Source of the DNA: Theodoxus fluviatilis
Taxonomy: Eukaryota > Mollusca > Gastropoda > Cycloneritida > Neritidae
Direction: 5' to 3'
Length of the DNA: 45,079 bases
Assembly (NCBI GenBank): GCA_034096865.1
Contig: JAWQFJ010001146.1
Span: 25,001 to 70,079, forward strand
This document shows, one piece after another, positions 33,093 through 43,050 of this stretch. The first letter of the stretch is position 1; every line of letters starts with the position of its first letter. The notes beneath the pieces were generated by a model that had not been told where the DNA came from, ran no database searches, and worked only from the letters and a program-made list of their open reading frames with translations. The position numbers were made by a program, and so were the translations under genes.

Positions 33093-34469
33093 ACACACAC
33101 ACACTCTCACATGTTAATCCTTGTTGTCACAGACATAGTTCACACCATTCATAGTCCTTCCTGTCACAGTTCACAGCACTACAAGTCCTCATATACAGTT
33201 CTGTGTGACACAGTGGATAATTGAAATGCAAACCATGTGCAGACACGCCTCAAACATGTCGAGTCAGCAAGTGCTGACGATGCACAATGCTTAAAGGCGC
33301 ATCATGCCCGTCCTCAAAATAAACCAGAAGTGGATTAAAAGAAACTCAACACATGAGTCGCAATATATTTTCTCTAATTTTCCCTTAAAATTAAAAAATA
33401 CTAAACTGAGTCATGACAGCAGCAGACAGGCACCTGGAGCTATAAATAACCATGTGTGGCCCTCAGGAAGTGTTCAGGGTCAAAACACTTGTTGACCGTC
33501 TGTTGCCTCACTCCCATGGGAGTTTCTTGTCACCTCGATTTATCTGGCCTCAGAGCATTTTCCCATGCAGCATCAGTGTACTGGAATGACAGCCAAGGTG
33601 CTGAGAAAATCCTCTTTCATGACTTGCTTACAAGTGGTTTTCTTATTGGGGTGGAGTCAGTCACAGGACAAGTGTATTTGGCTTGGTGTTGAAGTATTAC
33701 ACATGCTTTGGTACTAGGGTGTACTCAACTTGTAGTGTGGTCTTCATGCTTTGCTGACTCTCATTGTGCCTACCTGTAAATGTGCCTACCTGTAAGTTTG
33801 CCTACCTGTAAGTTTGCCTACCTGTAAGTTTGCCTACCTGTATGTATGCCTACCTGTATGTATGCCTACCTGTATGTATGCCTACCTGTATAAATGCCAA
33901 TGTGTATAAATGTGTACCTACTCATAAGTAAGCATACCTGTATGTATGCCTACATGTATGTATGCCTACCTGTGTGTATTCCTACCTGTGTGGATGTCTA
34001 CCTGTATGCCTACATGTATGCATGCCTAGCTTTAAGTATGCATACCTGTAGTGTAAGCATACCTAACTGTAAGTATACCAATGTGTAACTGTAAGTATTC
34101 CAGTGTGTAACTGTAAGTATACCAATGTGTAACTGTAACTATACCAATGTGTAAGTTCTATAAGTACATCAATGTGTAACTGTGAGCATTCCTTCACATT
34201 CAAACACAGATGCCCAATTTTGTGGGTTTTGTAGTCTATACAAAACAGCCCCAATTACGCACTTGATGCAATATGATTGCATGATACAAAAATAATGTTA
34301 TTAGTAACCCCAAGAGACAAATTGACTCATTTCTTCTTCTCTCCTTCCAGATGGACTGAACAAGGAGGAGGAGGAGGAAGAAGAGGAGGAGGAGGAGGAG
34401 GACGAAGGGGAGGTCTACAAGGATGAACTGACTGTGTTCGTGGAACAGCTTTTCAGCAATCAGAAGTGA
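29306..34469 (+). CDS. SNAPC5: snRNA-activating protein complex subunit 5 (SNAPC5), four exons
   Basis: The coding parts are 29306-29395, 30531-30623, 31559-31640 and 34351-34469, 384 nt in all, encoding 127 residues. SNAPC5 (SNAP19) is the smallest subunit of SNAPc, which binds the proximal sequence element of snRNA genes transcribed by Pol II and Pol III. Evidence: an N-terminal helix with LRNEEKALMRIHQILSDQL, then RLK|VEELAL across the exon 1-2 junction, which matches the conserved RLKVEELAL of the vertebrate protein, a middle segment DLSVDLNLEINA, and an acidic stretch of twelve Glu near the end. The vertebrate protein is about 98 residues and also has a Glu-rich end; here an extra segment VYKDELTVFVEQLFSNQK follows it. 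The start has good context (CAAGATGG). Introns have GT-AG ends. Confidence 0.9.
29800..29849 (+). repeat. exact 25-bp direct duplication
   Basis: Two adjacent identical 25-bp copies (29800-29824, 29825-29849), each beginning TACCACTGATACTG, in SNAPC5 intron 1. Confidence 0.95.
30376..30490 (+). repeat. (GT)n tract at the 3' end of SNAPC5 intron 1
   Basis: About 80 nt of pure GT, then GT with CATGTATG interruptions, ending about 40 nt before the exon 2 acceptor. In the SNAPC5 transcript this is a UG repeat. Confidence 0.95.
30531..30623 (+). CDS. SNAPC5: SNAPC5 exon 2
   Basis: 31 codons after the acceptor TTCTGTCTGTAG, starting VEELALLNMV and ending NNR before GTAGGA. It is phase 0 at both ends, so its loss would keep frame while removing the conserved VEELAL helix end. 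Confidence 0.9.
30644..31472 (+). repeat. (GT)n-rich block filling SNAPC5 intron 2
   Basis: About 830 nt of GT dinucleotides with recurring CATGTACATG, GTCTGTG and CATGCATG interruptions. It starts 20 nt after the exon 2 donor, so the intron is almost entirely UG repeat. Long Cys-Val or His-Thr ORFs here are artefacts of the dinucleotide. Confidence 0.95.
31559..31640 (+). CDS. SNAPC5: SNAPC5 exon 3
   Basis: 82 nt after the acceptor TTTTTGGACAG, encoding GERQHPGEDLSVDLNLEINA and on to FAS plus one base. The donor is GTAAGT. It ends in phase 1, matched by exon 4. Confidence 0.88.
31850..32325 (+). pseudogene. LINE fragment, C-terminal part of a reverse-transcriptase ORF
   Basis: One frame reads LTVPMTLPMEGKMEKWHQDK...YEPLANQL. 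After a frameshift near 32025 another reads EVGARGFVGHTVHNTCRQLG and on to a stop after LEHQ. The EVG-RGF segment following a WH..K..KY stretch is a pattern I know from the region downstream of the RT domain in non-LTR retrotransposon proteins. It ends in a short A-rich tract at about 32315. It lies in SNAPC5 intron 3 and is inactive. Confidence 0.55.
32574..32640 (-). repeat. LINE-type 3' tail in antisense
   Basis: Read on the minus strand it is AATTTCCTTGTACAATGAGG, then ACAATAAAGTATCTTGTATC and further TCTTGTA units. That is the usual form of a non-LTR retrotransposon 3' end with a short tandem tail. Where it ends on the right is unclear. Confidence 0.5.
32810..33110. repeat. imperfect tandem duplication, each copy ending in poly(C)
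   Basis: About 32820-32927 and about 32970-33078 share CATGCACATCAA, CACACATA/ACATACG and CATAAC-CATG segments in the same order, and each ends in 28 C (32900-32927 and 33051-33078). The second run continues into (AC)n to about 33110. Confidence 0.7.
33765..34060 (+). repeat. 16-bp tandem repeat (CCTACCTGTATGTATG type)
   Basis: Degenerate CCTACCTGTAAGTTTG / CCTACCTGTATGTATG units in SNAPC5 intron 3. Several units contain GTAAGT, so the array is full of decoy 5' splice-site motifs. Confidence 0.85.
34061..34185 (+). repeat. 21-22-bp tandem repeat (GTGTAACTGTAAGTATACCA type)
   Basis: About five to six copies of GTGTAACTGTAAGTATACCA-like units directly following the 16-bp array; these also contain GTAAGTAT. 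Confidence 0.8.
34351..34469 (+). CDS. SNAPC5: SNAPC5 exon 4 (acidic end and stop)
   Basis: It follows a strong acceptor (CTTCTCTCCTTCCAG). It completes a split Tyr codon, then encodes GLNK, twelve Glu, DEGE and the terminal VYKDELTVFVEQLFSNQK, with TGA at 34467-34469. The Glu run is coded mainly by GAG and looks length-variable. Confidence 0.9.
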
Positions 34470-34595
34470 AACCAGCACCCCTGACTCCATCTCCTCCCTC
34501 TAAAAGGAACTGCGGCCATTTTGCCTCGTGACATTTTGTTTCCATCCACTGGAAGTGGAATGTGAACAACAAAAGCAAGCTTCATCTGCCGTCTG

Positions 34596-34926
34596 GTTGC
34601 ATGCAATATTAATACCCAGGGAGGAGATTGTCTTGGAATGAGGGTGAGAGGTAGAGGTGTGCAGTCTGGTTGCATGCAATACCCAGGGAGGAGATTGTCT
34701 TGGAATGAGGGTGAGAGGAGCACGATGAACAGGAGGTAGAGGTGTGCACTCTGGTTGCATGCAATACCCAGGGAGTTGAGATTGTCTTGGAATGAGGGTG
34801 AGAGGAGCACGATGACCAGGAGGTAGAGGTGTGCACTCTGGTTGCATGCAATACCCAGGGAGTTGAGATTGTCTTAGAATGAGGGTGAGAGGAGCATGAT
34901 GACCAGGAGATAGACGTGTGCACTCT
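34596..34926 (+). repeat. 85-87-bp tandem repeat, about 3.7 copies
   Basis: GTAGAGGTGTGCASTCTGGT recurs at 34651, 34736 and 34823, and in diverged form near 34910. It lies just after the SNAPC5 stop, so it may be in the 3' UTR. Confidence 0.9.
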
Positions 34927-35149
34927 GAGCAACAATAGGAAGGCGAAAAGTTGCAGTAGAACAAGAGAAGCACCCTTACCATTCCCACTGCATGACCTTT
35001 ACCCTCACTCAAGTGCCTGACTGGAAGATGCATGTAGTCATGTGCCCTAGGGTTGACTGGGGTTCAGTGATCAGATAGTAATTGACTGTGGGGTGGGAGC
35101 CAAATATCCAGGGTGGTTTTGAATGCTCTGTTGGATCTGCATGGCCTGA

Positions 35150-35430
35150 CCCAGGCCAGATGGCCCTCTCTGGCCGTGGGGTCATCCCTGGCTTAGCTAC
35201 TGGAGCAGTCCCTGGCTGAGCTACTGGAGCAGGCCTGTGGCTGAGCTACTGGAGCAGGCCCCTGGCTGAGCTACTGGAGCAGTCCCTGGCTGAGCTACTG
35301 GAGCAGTCCCTGGCTGAGCTACTGGAGCAGTCCCTGGCTGAGCTACTGGAGCAGGCCCCTGGCTGAGCTACTGGAGCAGGCCCCCAAAGCCCAGCAGCCA
35401 GGGGGTCCAGCTGATGAGGGGGGCATCAAG
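35150..35430 (-). repeat. reverse copy of the 'CCCCTCATCAG' dispersed family with amplified units
   Basis: GGCTGAGCTACTGGAGCAG units spaced 24-25 bp (about eight) end in CAGCAGCCAGGGGGTCCAGC and TGATGAGGGG. This is the reverse complement of the 23.7-kb repeat with its own expansion of the same internal unit. Confidence 0.8.
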
Positions 35431-36060
35431 CTTCTCTAGCCAATGTTACACTTGTGGTGGAGTTGACTGACAGAGAAGCAATCCAAGACATGAGGTGTTG
35501 ACAACCCTTGGATTTCAGGGATTCTGCCAGCAGGAACTTTTTTGAGATGGGAATTCCCGGTGTCACCGAGAAAACTCTTTTCAAGTAGAGGACCTCTGGA
35601 GAACAGACCGAATGTACATGCATGTGTACCTTCTCAGAATTAAGTCAGTGAATGACAGAAATCATTCATATCTCTTGGTGAAACAATCCTCAGAGATCCA
35701 GGGAATGCAATAATAGATAGTTAATTCACCAAGAATTAGGGATATTTGCATGAGTTGGTCTGTTTTGTCATTATGTAGCTAGACAGGTCTGTATTCTGAC
35801 CAGTTTGTGCATGGATTCACTGCCCTTGTTCCTTTAACTGTGTTGCTTGCAGGTCATAGGTAAATTTGTCGTTGCATTTCTTGGTGCTTCACTCTTTTTG
35901 GAGATGTCCGACCTCATTGCTTGTCCATATTTCTCATGCTGCAATCATGTTTTGTTTCCTTCTTTTCACTTGTTGCATGTAAGGGTGCATGCATGCACAC
36001 ACATATTTATACATGCACATTCAGACATGTACACACACAAAAAATAAACACACACTTGCA
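35431..36060. other. no supported feature
   Basis: Mixed sequence without a gene. It may include downstream SNAPC5 transcript sequence, but no clear poly(A) site can be fixed; AATAAA occurs near 36042. Confidence 0.5.
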
Positions 36061-36112
36061 CGCGTGCGTGCGCGCACACACACACACACACACACACATA
36101 CACACACACATA
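36061..36112. repeat. (CA)n with CG-rich start
   Basis: Alternating purine-pyrimidine tract beginning CGCGTGCGTGCGCG and continuing as CA repeat, a Z-DNA-prone composition. Confidence 0.85.
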
Positions 36113-36415
36113 GAAAACACAAACTCAGGAAGATGAAAGAAAAAAAAATAGATGCAAGAGTGCCTTGTATTGAATGTATTGGAATCTTGTTGACATAATT
36201 GAAACAAGTTTTTCGTAATGAAGGCTAAATGTTTGCATGATACAGGATAGCTAGACTTTTATGAAAACTTGAATATGTATATGGAGTTCCCAAGCATGAT
36301 ATTAAAAGAAATGTAATGAATGCTTGAATGGATGGATGAGGGAAACATATAAATCAAGGGTAAAAAAGCAATAAAGAAATAGATTAATAATCTGTCATCC
36401 TTCTACTTCTGTATT

Positions 36416-36500
36416 GTTCTGGGAATTGGCTGAACTCTCGGAGCAGGTTTCAGAAGTCCCGCCGCCAAGAATTCCAGCTGATGAAGGGACATTGGGCAGC
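36416..36500 (-). repeat. diverged copy of the 'CCCCTCATCAG' dispersed family
   Basis: GGAGCAGG, CAGAAGTCCCGCCGCCAAG and CCAGCTGATGAAGGG appear in the order of the 35.4-kb copy, with many changes and no internal amplification. Confidence 0.55.
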
Positions 36501-36543
36501 TCTGGCCGTATGTTGTGTGATTCTTGGATGCCGCGCTGGTCTC

Positions 36544-37052
36544 TGAGACTTTTCTCACAAGGCAGCCCCCAACTGCAATCATACCATTGTGGTAGTTCTG
36601 TGCTCTTGCCCTAGCAAGTCTTCCTCGGGGAACCACCTCAAGGTCAGAGGAAGCAAGACAGCCATGCAAACGCTGAAGGATGTCCTGGAAGATGGTGTAA
36701 GCAGGGCACTCTCAAACCTGCAGAATTGATGCCCGCAGGTCAGCACTGACCCCAATGGCATAGAGCACCCTTGTCCAGCTGGCAAGCTTCTCCCTAGAAA
36801 GAGAGCTGTTCTCTCGAACTCCTCACAAGGTAGACCCCAACAGCATTCATACAATTGTGGTAGTTCTGCCCACTTCCTCAAGCAAGTCTGACCCGAGGTC
36901 AGGGGAAACAAGACAGCAGTGCAAGCACTTGAGGAATACTCTGGAACACAGTCCGAAAACAAACCAGTCTCAAAACAAAAGATCCAGTGACAGCAGCTAA
37001 GAACTGACCCCAATAACCGTAACCTTGTCCAGTAGACAAGCACCTCCCTTCA
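36544..37052 (+). repeat. diverged tandem duplication, unit about 260 bp
   Basis: CTCACAAGG at 36554 and 36822 starts two copies that share CCATTGTGGTAGTTCTG-like, CAAGACAGC and ACTGACCCCAAT segments and end at TTGTCCAG (36771 and 37025). No coding frame is preserved across both. Confidence 0.75.
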
Positions 37053-38394
37053 GAGAGTGACGCCCTTGGGAGAGAGTGATGCACTTGAGAGTGACATCCT
37101 AGAGAGAGAGTGACGTCCTAGAGAGAGTGAAGCCCTTGAGAGAGTGACATCCTAGAGAGAGTGACACCCTTGGGAGAGAGTGACGACCTTGAGAGAGAGT
37201 GACACCCTTGAGAGAGAGAGAGAGAGTGACACCCTTGAGAGAGAGAGATATGCCCTTGAGAGAGAGTGATGCACTTGAGAGAGAGAGTGATGCACTTGAG
37301 AGTGACATCCTAGAGAGAGTGACATCCTAGAGAGAGTGACGACCTTGAGAGAGTGACATTGTAGAGAGAGTGACACCCTTGGGAGAGAGTGACACCCTTG
37401 AGAGAGTGACACCCTTGAGAGAGAGATATGCCCTTGAGACAGTGACGCCCTTGAGAGAGAGAGTGACATCCTAGAGAGAGAGTGACACCCTTGGGAGAGA
37501 GTGACGCCCTTGAGAGAGAGTGACGCCCTTGAGAGAGAGCGACGCCCTTGAGAGAGAGTGATGCTCTTGAGAGAGAGTGACATCCTAGAGAGAGTGACAT
37601 CCTGGAGAGAGAGAGAGTGACATCTAGAGATGACATCCTGGAGAGAGAGTGACATCTAGAGAGTGACATCCTAGAGAGAGCACCCCCCTTGAGAGAGACG
37701 CCCTTAGGAGAGAGTGACGCCCTCAAGAGAGAGCGAGTAATGCCCTTGAGAGAGTGATATCCTAGAGAGAGTGTTGCCCTTGAGAGAGTGACATCCTAGA
37801 GAGAGTGACGCCCTCGAGAGAGTGATGCTGTTGAGAGAGTGACATCCTAGAGAGAGTGTCGCCCTTGAGAGAGAGTGACTTCCTAGAGAGAGTGACATCC
37901 TAGAGAGAGTGTCGCCCTTGAGAGAGAGTGACTTCCTAGAGAGAGTGACATCCTAGAGAGAGTGACGCCCTTGAGAGAGAGTGACACCCTTGAGAGACTG
38001 ACGCCCTTGAGAGAGCGACATCCTAGAGAGAGTGACGCCCTTGAGAGAGAGTGACGCCCTTGAGAGAGAGTGACGCCCTTGAGAGTGATGCCCTTGAGAG
38101 AGTGACATCCTAGAGAGAGTGACACCCTTGAGAGAGAGTGACATCTAGAGAGAGTGACGCCCTTGAGAGAGTGACATCCTAGAGAGAGTGACGCCCTTGA
38201 GAGAGAGAGTGACACCCTTGAGAGAGTGACGCCCTTGAGAGAGTGACACCCTTGAGAGAGAGTGACATCGTAGAGAGAGAGTGACGCCCTTGAGAGAGAG
38301 TGACGCCCTTGAGAGAGAGTGACGCCCTTGAGAGAGAGTGACGCCCTTGAGAGTGACATCCTAGAGAGAGAGTGACCTCCTAGAGAGAGTGACA
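37046..38394 (+). repeat. GAGA-type minisatellite, about 1.35 kb
   Basis: Units are AGAGAGTGACGCCCTTGAG (about 19 bp, with longer GA extensions) alternating with AGAGAGTGACATCCTAG (17 bp). The array ends at GACAGGGCC. Ser/Leu-rich minus-strand ORFs are repeat artefacts. Confidence 0.95.
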
Positions 38395-38679
38395 GGGCCA
38401 AGCTGTAAAGGGATCACAGAGCCATGTCACACCAAGCAACATCATGAAGCCCCCAAGATAGTTGTACAAGCTCTAAAGCTAGCATGTCAACAACCACCAC
38501 CAAAAAGGGGACTGGTAGAGAGGCCTCTTTTTTCTCAGGCCAGATTGAAACGTCATGTGTGTGTGCGCACGCATGTGTGCATGCGTGCATGCATGCATGC
38601 TTAAGAAATGTCATGAATACTGTAGATTCATCTGAACATAAATCAAATTTTTGTGTGTGCTGAAAAAGCCTTTTTACAA

Positions 38680-38705
38680 CGTAACACCCCATATGGGGCG
38701 TTACG
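38680..38705. other. 26-bp near-perfect palindrome
   Basis: CGTAACACCCCATATGGGGC then GTTACG reads the same on both strands except for one base pair. It lies in otherwise plain sequence, 50 bp after the motif shared with 20.66 kb. Confidence 0.8.
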
Positions 38706-38709
38706 AACA

Positions 38710-39340
38710 AAACATTCCTGTATTCTCACGAATGGTCTAAGGGAGGCAACTCCAGTTTAGAATTATGTAGGGACCACATTTCCACAGTGAGTTACCTTTC
38801 TTTATGATTTCTTTTGAGGGGTGTTTGAATGAGTGAATTTTTTATGTGAACACCCTATGTTTTGCAAAAATGGCCGACAACTACTTTTCCGTGAAAATCT
38901 ATCAATTTATATAGTGATTTTTCTTTTCTAGGTGCCTTTTTTATATTGCAAATGCTATCAGAATATAGGTAAATATATTGGCATTGTTTTTGCATTTCAG
39001 ATTTTTTTTTTAAGGCACCATTCCAGCATTTTTCAATTCTTGCAACTTGACTGACGATTTTTTAACTTTTTTTTTTTTGCTGATTACATGCATTATTTCA
39101 GTAGATATAACTCAAATCATGCACATTGAAACATTTTGATCATGATTTGTTTGAATTAAGTGAATAAATATCTTTTATTTGATATATAGCTTTTGTCATT
39201 ATTTCATGGCTTTCTATTTTTGTTAGATTTTTGAAAATGCTTGAAAAACCTACGTTGCCAGTGAGTTAAATAGTGCTCATTGGAACATGGGACAGCAAGC
39301 AGTTTATTACCTTTTCTTCTTCTTTTGTTTTAAGCTGAGA
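38710..39340. other. AT-rich sequence without features
   Basis: Long T runs, with no ORF, tandem repeat or transposon end that I can support. Confidence 0.6.
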
Positions 39341-39389
39341 AAATGTTTTGAGTTGGCAGGGGAAAAAAGGAGGTCAGTCAGGTTACAAT

Positions 39390-39538
39390 AAGCACAATTT
39401 CTTTAGGGGACCTTGCAGCTCCCGTGCCCCATGTGTCCCCACCCATGCAAATCTATCCACCCTTGCCCTCATGTCTGGCATTCTTTGCTCCACCTGTAGT
39501 CGCCTTGGATTGTGTCTCCAAAGCCACACGCATGCTCA
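39390..39538 (+). pseudogene. possible LINE C-terminal zinc-finger remnant
   Basis: The frame ending LCSTCSRLGLCLQSHTHAH has the C-x2-C...H-x3-H look of the finger at the C-terminus of some non-LTR retrotransposon proteins. Nothing else of the element is visible and the MITE starts directly after it. Weak evidence. Confidence 0.3.
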
Positions 39539-39762
39539 TTAACCCATTATGACCAGATGCTACTCGCGCGTTACATCTCCCTTTCAGACCAGATGCTACG
39601 CAGACGTCGCATTTGACAGTGGTGTACTTCTTGTTTCTAGGAAGTGTAGAAGTAAAGACCTACATTTTTTCATGAGTGCTGTCAACTTTGTGTTTTTTCC
39701 TGAAAAAAACTCAGGTTTTAGGAAGCCGTTTTCATCACACGCTGTAGGTCATAATGGGTTAA
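39539..39762. mobile_element. piggyBac-like MITE, 216 bp, with TTAA flanks
   Basis: Perfect 12-bp terminal inverted repeats CCCATTATGACC (39543-39554) and GGTCATAATGGG (39747-39758) are each flanked by TTAA (39539-39542 and 39759-39762). TTAA target duplication with CCC-starting ends is the signature of the piggyBac superfamily. The body has no transposase. AGATGCTAC, preceded by GACC, is repeated near the left end (about 39551 and 39588). Confidence 0.85.
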
Positions 39763-39880
39763 AGATGACGGTACTCCGTCTTCCTTTGCCTCCAAGGGAC
39801 CACCAGGAAGAAGAAGACTGCTCATCTATACTGGGTCTGCAGAGCCACATCTGAACCCACAGACATACTGCTGTAGTTGT

Positions 39881-39982
39881 CCTAGCAGCCAAGAAACAGT
39901 CATCATACTTGACAAAGGAAACGACAGAGTTAGGCCTAGCAACCAAGAAACAGCCATCATACTTGACAAAGGAAACAACAGT
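39881..39982 (+). repeat. 54-bp tandem duplication
   Basis: CCTAGCARCCAAGAAACAGY plus CATCATACTTGACAAAGGAA occurs at 39881 and again at 39935 with a few substitutions. Confidence 0.9.
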
Positions 39983-41108
39983 CAATTGTTGTGTTTGTCA
40001 AATAAATTACAATTTTATTCCTTCAATATTTGACAAAGCTGGACAAGAATTTGTTCCTGTTATGTACAAGGGTCATTGCCAGGGTTCCACTCCTGAGTCA
40101 TGTGACTGGAGCCAGTCTGGTAGCCATAGCAACGGTTGGCAAGGACTGGTTGCCTTTTAAACGAAGTATGTACACATAAATGGGTTGCAGCGATGAGGGC
40201 TGGAGTATGATGGACGCAATGAATATAATGTGATAAAAATAGTTTCTAGAATTACCTGTATGCAAATGACTGATGATGTCATTTGTCCTATCCCAATAAC
40301 AAGGATGGACAGTATCACCTGTCAATAAAATTGGTGAAAAGTTATGTTAAAAAATTAATTAAAAAACTGACATAAAATAAGTACCTCTATTGGCATTTTT
40401 CTGCATGCATGGTGATTTAAAAAGAAGAAGAAGATGATACCAATTTCTAAATAAGTATGCCAAAAGTAAGCAATTCTCAATAACTCCATTGTTGAGTATT
40501 CTACTGATACAAAAAAAGAGTTAATGATAATCATTCATTTTTTGACACCTCATGTTGTCTTCAAGATTCAAGTGGGGAAAAAGGTCCACTTCAAAATGAA
40601 AAGAAGTTTTGTTCCGACTTCCACAAACTGCTGCATGCTTCTTTTTTTTCTTCTAAAATACAGATTGAAAGGCAAGGTTGTGACATATAACAACATTAAA
40701 TTCACATCTCACTGATTGGAAAATGGGAACTTGTAGAAAGTTTGGCCTGCATGCCTGTAAAAAGGCATCTTGAAAACTTTCTGGTGATGGAAGAAGAAAA
40801 AGGAAGGAAAAAAAAAGAAAAGAGAAACATGATTCAAGATGTATCTATTTTCTAGTCACAACTCTGTGATAGGGATGCAAAGATCAACTTCTACAATTAG
40901 TTTTGTTTTGCTTAGTTTTTTGTCTGGAAAAAAATCACATTTGCCATGGAACCAGAGCATGGATGAAAGAGATGTGACCTTTGTGAGAAAATTTCAGTGA
41001 CTTAATCCTTGGCAGGAAAATTAAAAGCAAGATATAATACTTGCCAAACACATATACTCTGAAGTTCTACCAGAGAGAATGGAAGTACATAAGCCACACT
41101 GAGAGGCT
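39983..41108. other. no supported feature
   Basis: AT-rich intergenic sequence. I found no exon, tandem array or transposon terminus that stands scrutiny. Confidence 0.5.
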
Positions 41109-41110
41109 TT

Positions 41111-41174
<64 letters not shown>
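41109..41174. repeat. (GA)n microsatellite
   Basis: About 65 nt of GA dinucleotides directly before the GACA-type minisatellite. Confidence 0.95.
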
Positions 41175-41177
<3 letters not shown>

Positions 41178-41199
41178 CAGCAATATAGGGAGACAAAAA

Positions 41200-41775
41200 C
41201 AAGTAGGGAGACATGAAAATAAGTAAACAGGAAAGTAGATAAGCAGACAAGTAGGTGGATGGGGATATATGATGGTAGACAAGTAGATAGACAGGCAGAC
41301 AAGCAGGTAGACAGACAAATAGGAAAACGGGCAGACAAGCAGGTAAACAGACAAATAGGAAGACAGACAAGTAGGTAAACAGACAAATAGGGAGACAGAC
41401 AGACAAGTAGGTAGACAGACAAATAGGAAGACGGGCAGACAAGCAGGTAGACAGACAAATAGGAAGACAGACAGACAAGTAGGTAGACAGACAAATAGGA
41501 AGACAGACAGACAAGTAGGTAGACAGACAAATAGGAAGACGGGCAGACAAGTAGGTAGACAGACAAATAGGAAGACGGGCAGACAAGCAGGTAGACAGAC
41601 AAATAGGAAGACAGACAGACAAGTAGGTAGACAGACAAATAGGAAGACGGGCAGACAAGTAGGTAGACAGACAAATAGGAAGACAGGTAGACAAGTAGGT
41701 AGACAGACAAGCAGGAAGACAGGCAGACAAAAGGTAAACAAGTAGATAGGCAGGCAGACAAACAGACAAGGAGAC
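41200..41775. repeat. GACA-derived minisatellite with roughly 44-bp higher-order units
   Basis: GTAGACAGACAAATAGGAAG recurs many times with AC(A/G)GRCAGACAAGYAGGTA between copies. Open Cys/Leu-rich frames on the minus strand come from the repeat. Confidence 0.9.
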
Positions 41776-43020
41776 ACATGTTCTGAGAAAACTCCACGAC
41801 AAGTCAAACATCACAGCGAGATGAGAGAACAGATGCCAAGTTCCATGCTATAACTTTGAGATACACAACCAAGATAAATTCAGCTGTTGAGATTACAAAA
41901 ACAAAACCCGACAGCTTCAGGGGTCTATACAATGACTGACAGACACAAGGTCTATGATGCTTTGGTTTCTACAAGAGAACTCTGCATTTCTCCAACACAG
42001 CGCTGACTAGGGCACAAACACAGTGAGGCCGTCTTCCAGAATCTTCCCTTCTGGATAGTCCACACCCAAAAATAATCTACATTATGTCTTTGTGACCAGC
42101 TTCAAAGCAGAACATTTTCTTGTCAGATTGCCACTTGCTCTTGTGTGCATTCAAAACAAAATGGCCATTTTCACTGATACCAGCTTAGCCAGGTATAAAT
42201 CCAGCCTGCACATCTGGTATCATAGTGGCATGACAGTAGGTATGCACGTATGTATATTTACATCATAGTTTCACAATGTTGACGAGTCCCACTAGCTGCA
42301 CATTGTTGACAATCAATGAAATGAAGTGTTTTTCGGGGGGGATTGAATATAATTACAGTGGAAATCTACCCATTTCATGGAATGTCTAGCTAGATGAAAT
42401 TTCTTGAAAATAGACCTAGCAATGCAACAACTTAACTCCCACTGTAACCTATCCCTTGGGCTGCCAATGGATCATCTCTTCCAGCTTCATGAACGTGAAA
42501 AAAACACCTTCTCCTTGAAGAAATCTGCACTTGAAAAGAAATTTTCCTGAATGATAGATCTACACAGAATACCCAGACATACAGAGTGATGGATTTAATG
42601 AATTGCAATATGCTATCTTCAATGCGTGGTTAATGCAACTACGAAAATGTCTTTTTATCAATTCGTACTACCAATCACACCCCGTAAAATTCACGTCGTC
42701 ACACACATACTCTATGTCATGAGTCTACATCGGTCTAATTTTAGCCCATTTCAAATGAAGGAATAAACATCACAATCAGGTCAACAGCATGTCATGTCGA
42801 ACGAGTGCATTGGAAGCATACATGTCTATGAGCTCAGGTCTTTTCTGTCTTGTCAACTGTTGGAAGTGGCCATGAAAAATATTATTGACCGCTGTGGCTG
42901 CCAATCACAAAAAAAGTCCATACACTGTGTGTACATGCCTATGTGAACAGCATGTGTGTGCACATTCATGCACTACCACAGATCTGGGCATACAAGCACT
43001 CACATATATACAGGTGTGCG
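41776..43020. other. no supported feature
   Basis: Plain non-coding sequence on inspection of both strands. Confidence 0.5.
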
Positions 43021-43023
43021 CGT

Positions 43024-43050
43024 GTGAACACACACACACACACACATGCA
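43024..43050. repeat. short (CA)n microsatellite
   Basis: A CA dinucleotide run of about 20 nt followed by CATGCATG. Confidence 0.8.

Noticed and set aside
37099..38401. Ser/Leu-rich ORFs on the minus strand
   Set aside because: They are translations of the GAGA-type tandem repeat with no independent evidence.
41002..41814. Cys/Leu-rich 200-270-codon ORFs on the minus strand
   Set aside because: They follow from the GACA-derived minisatellite and are open in three frames at once.
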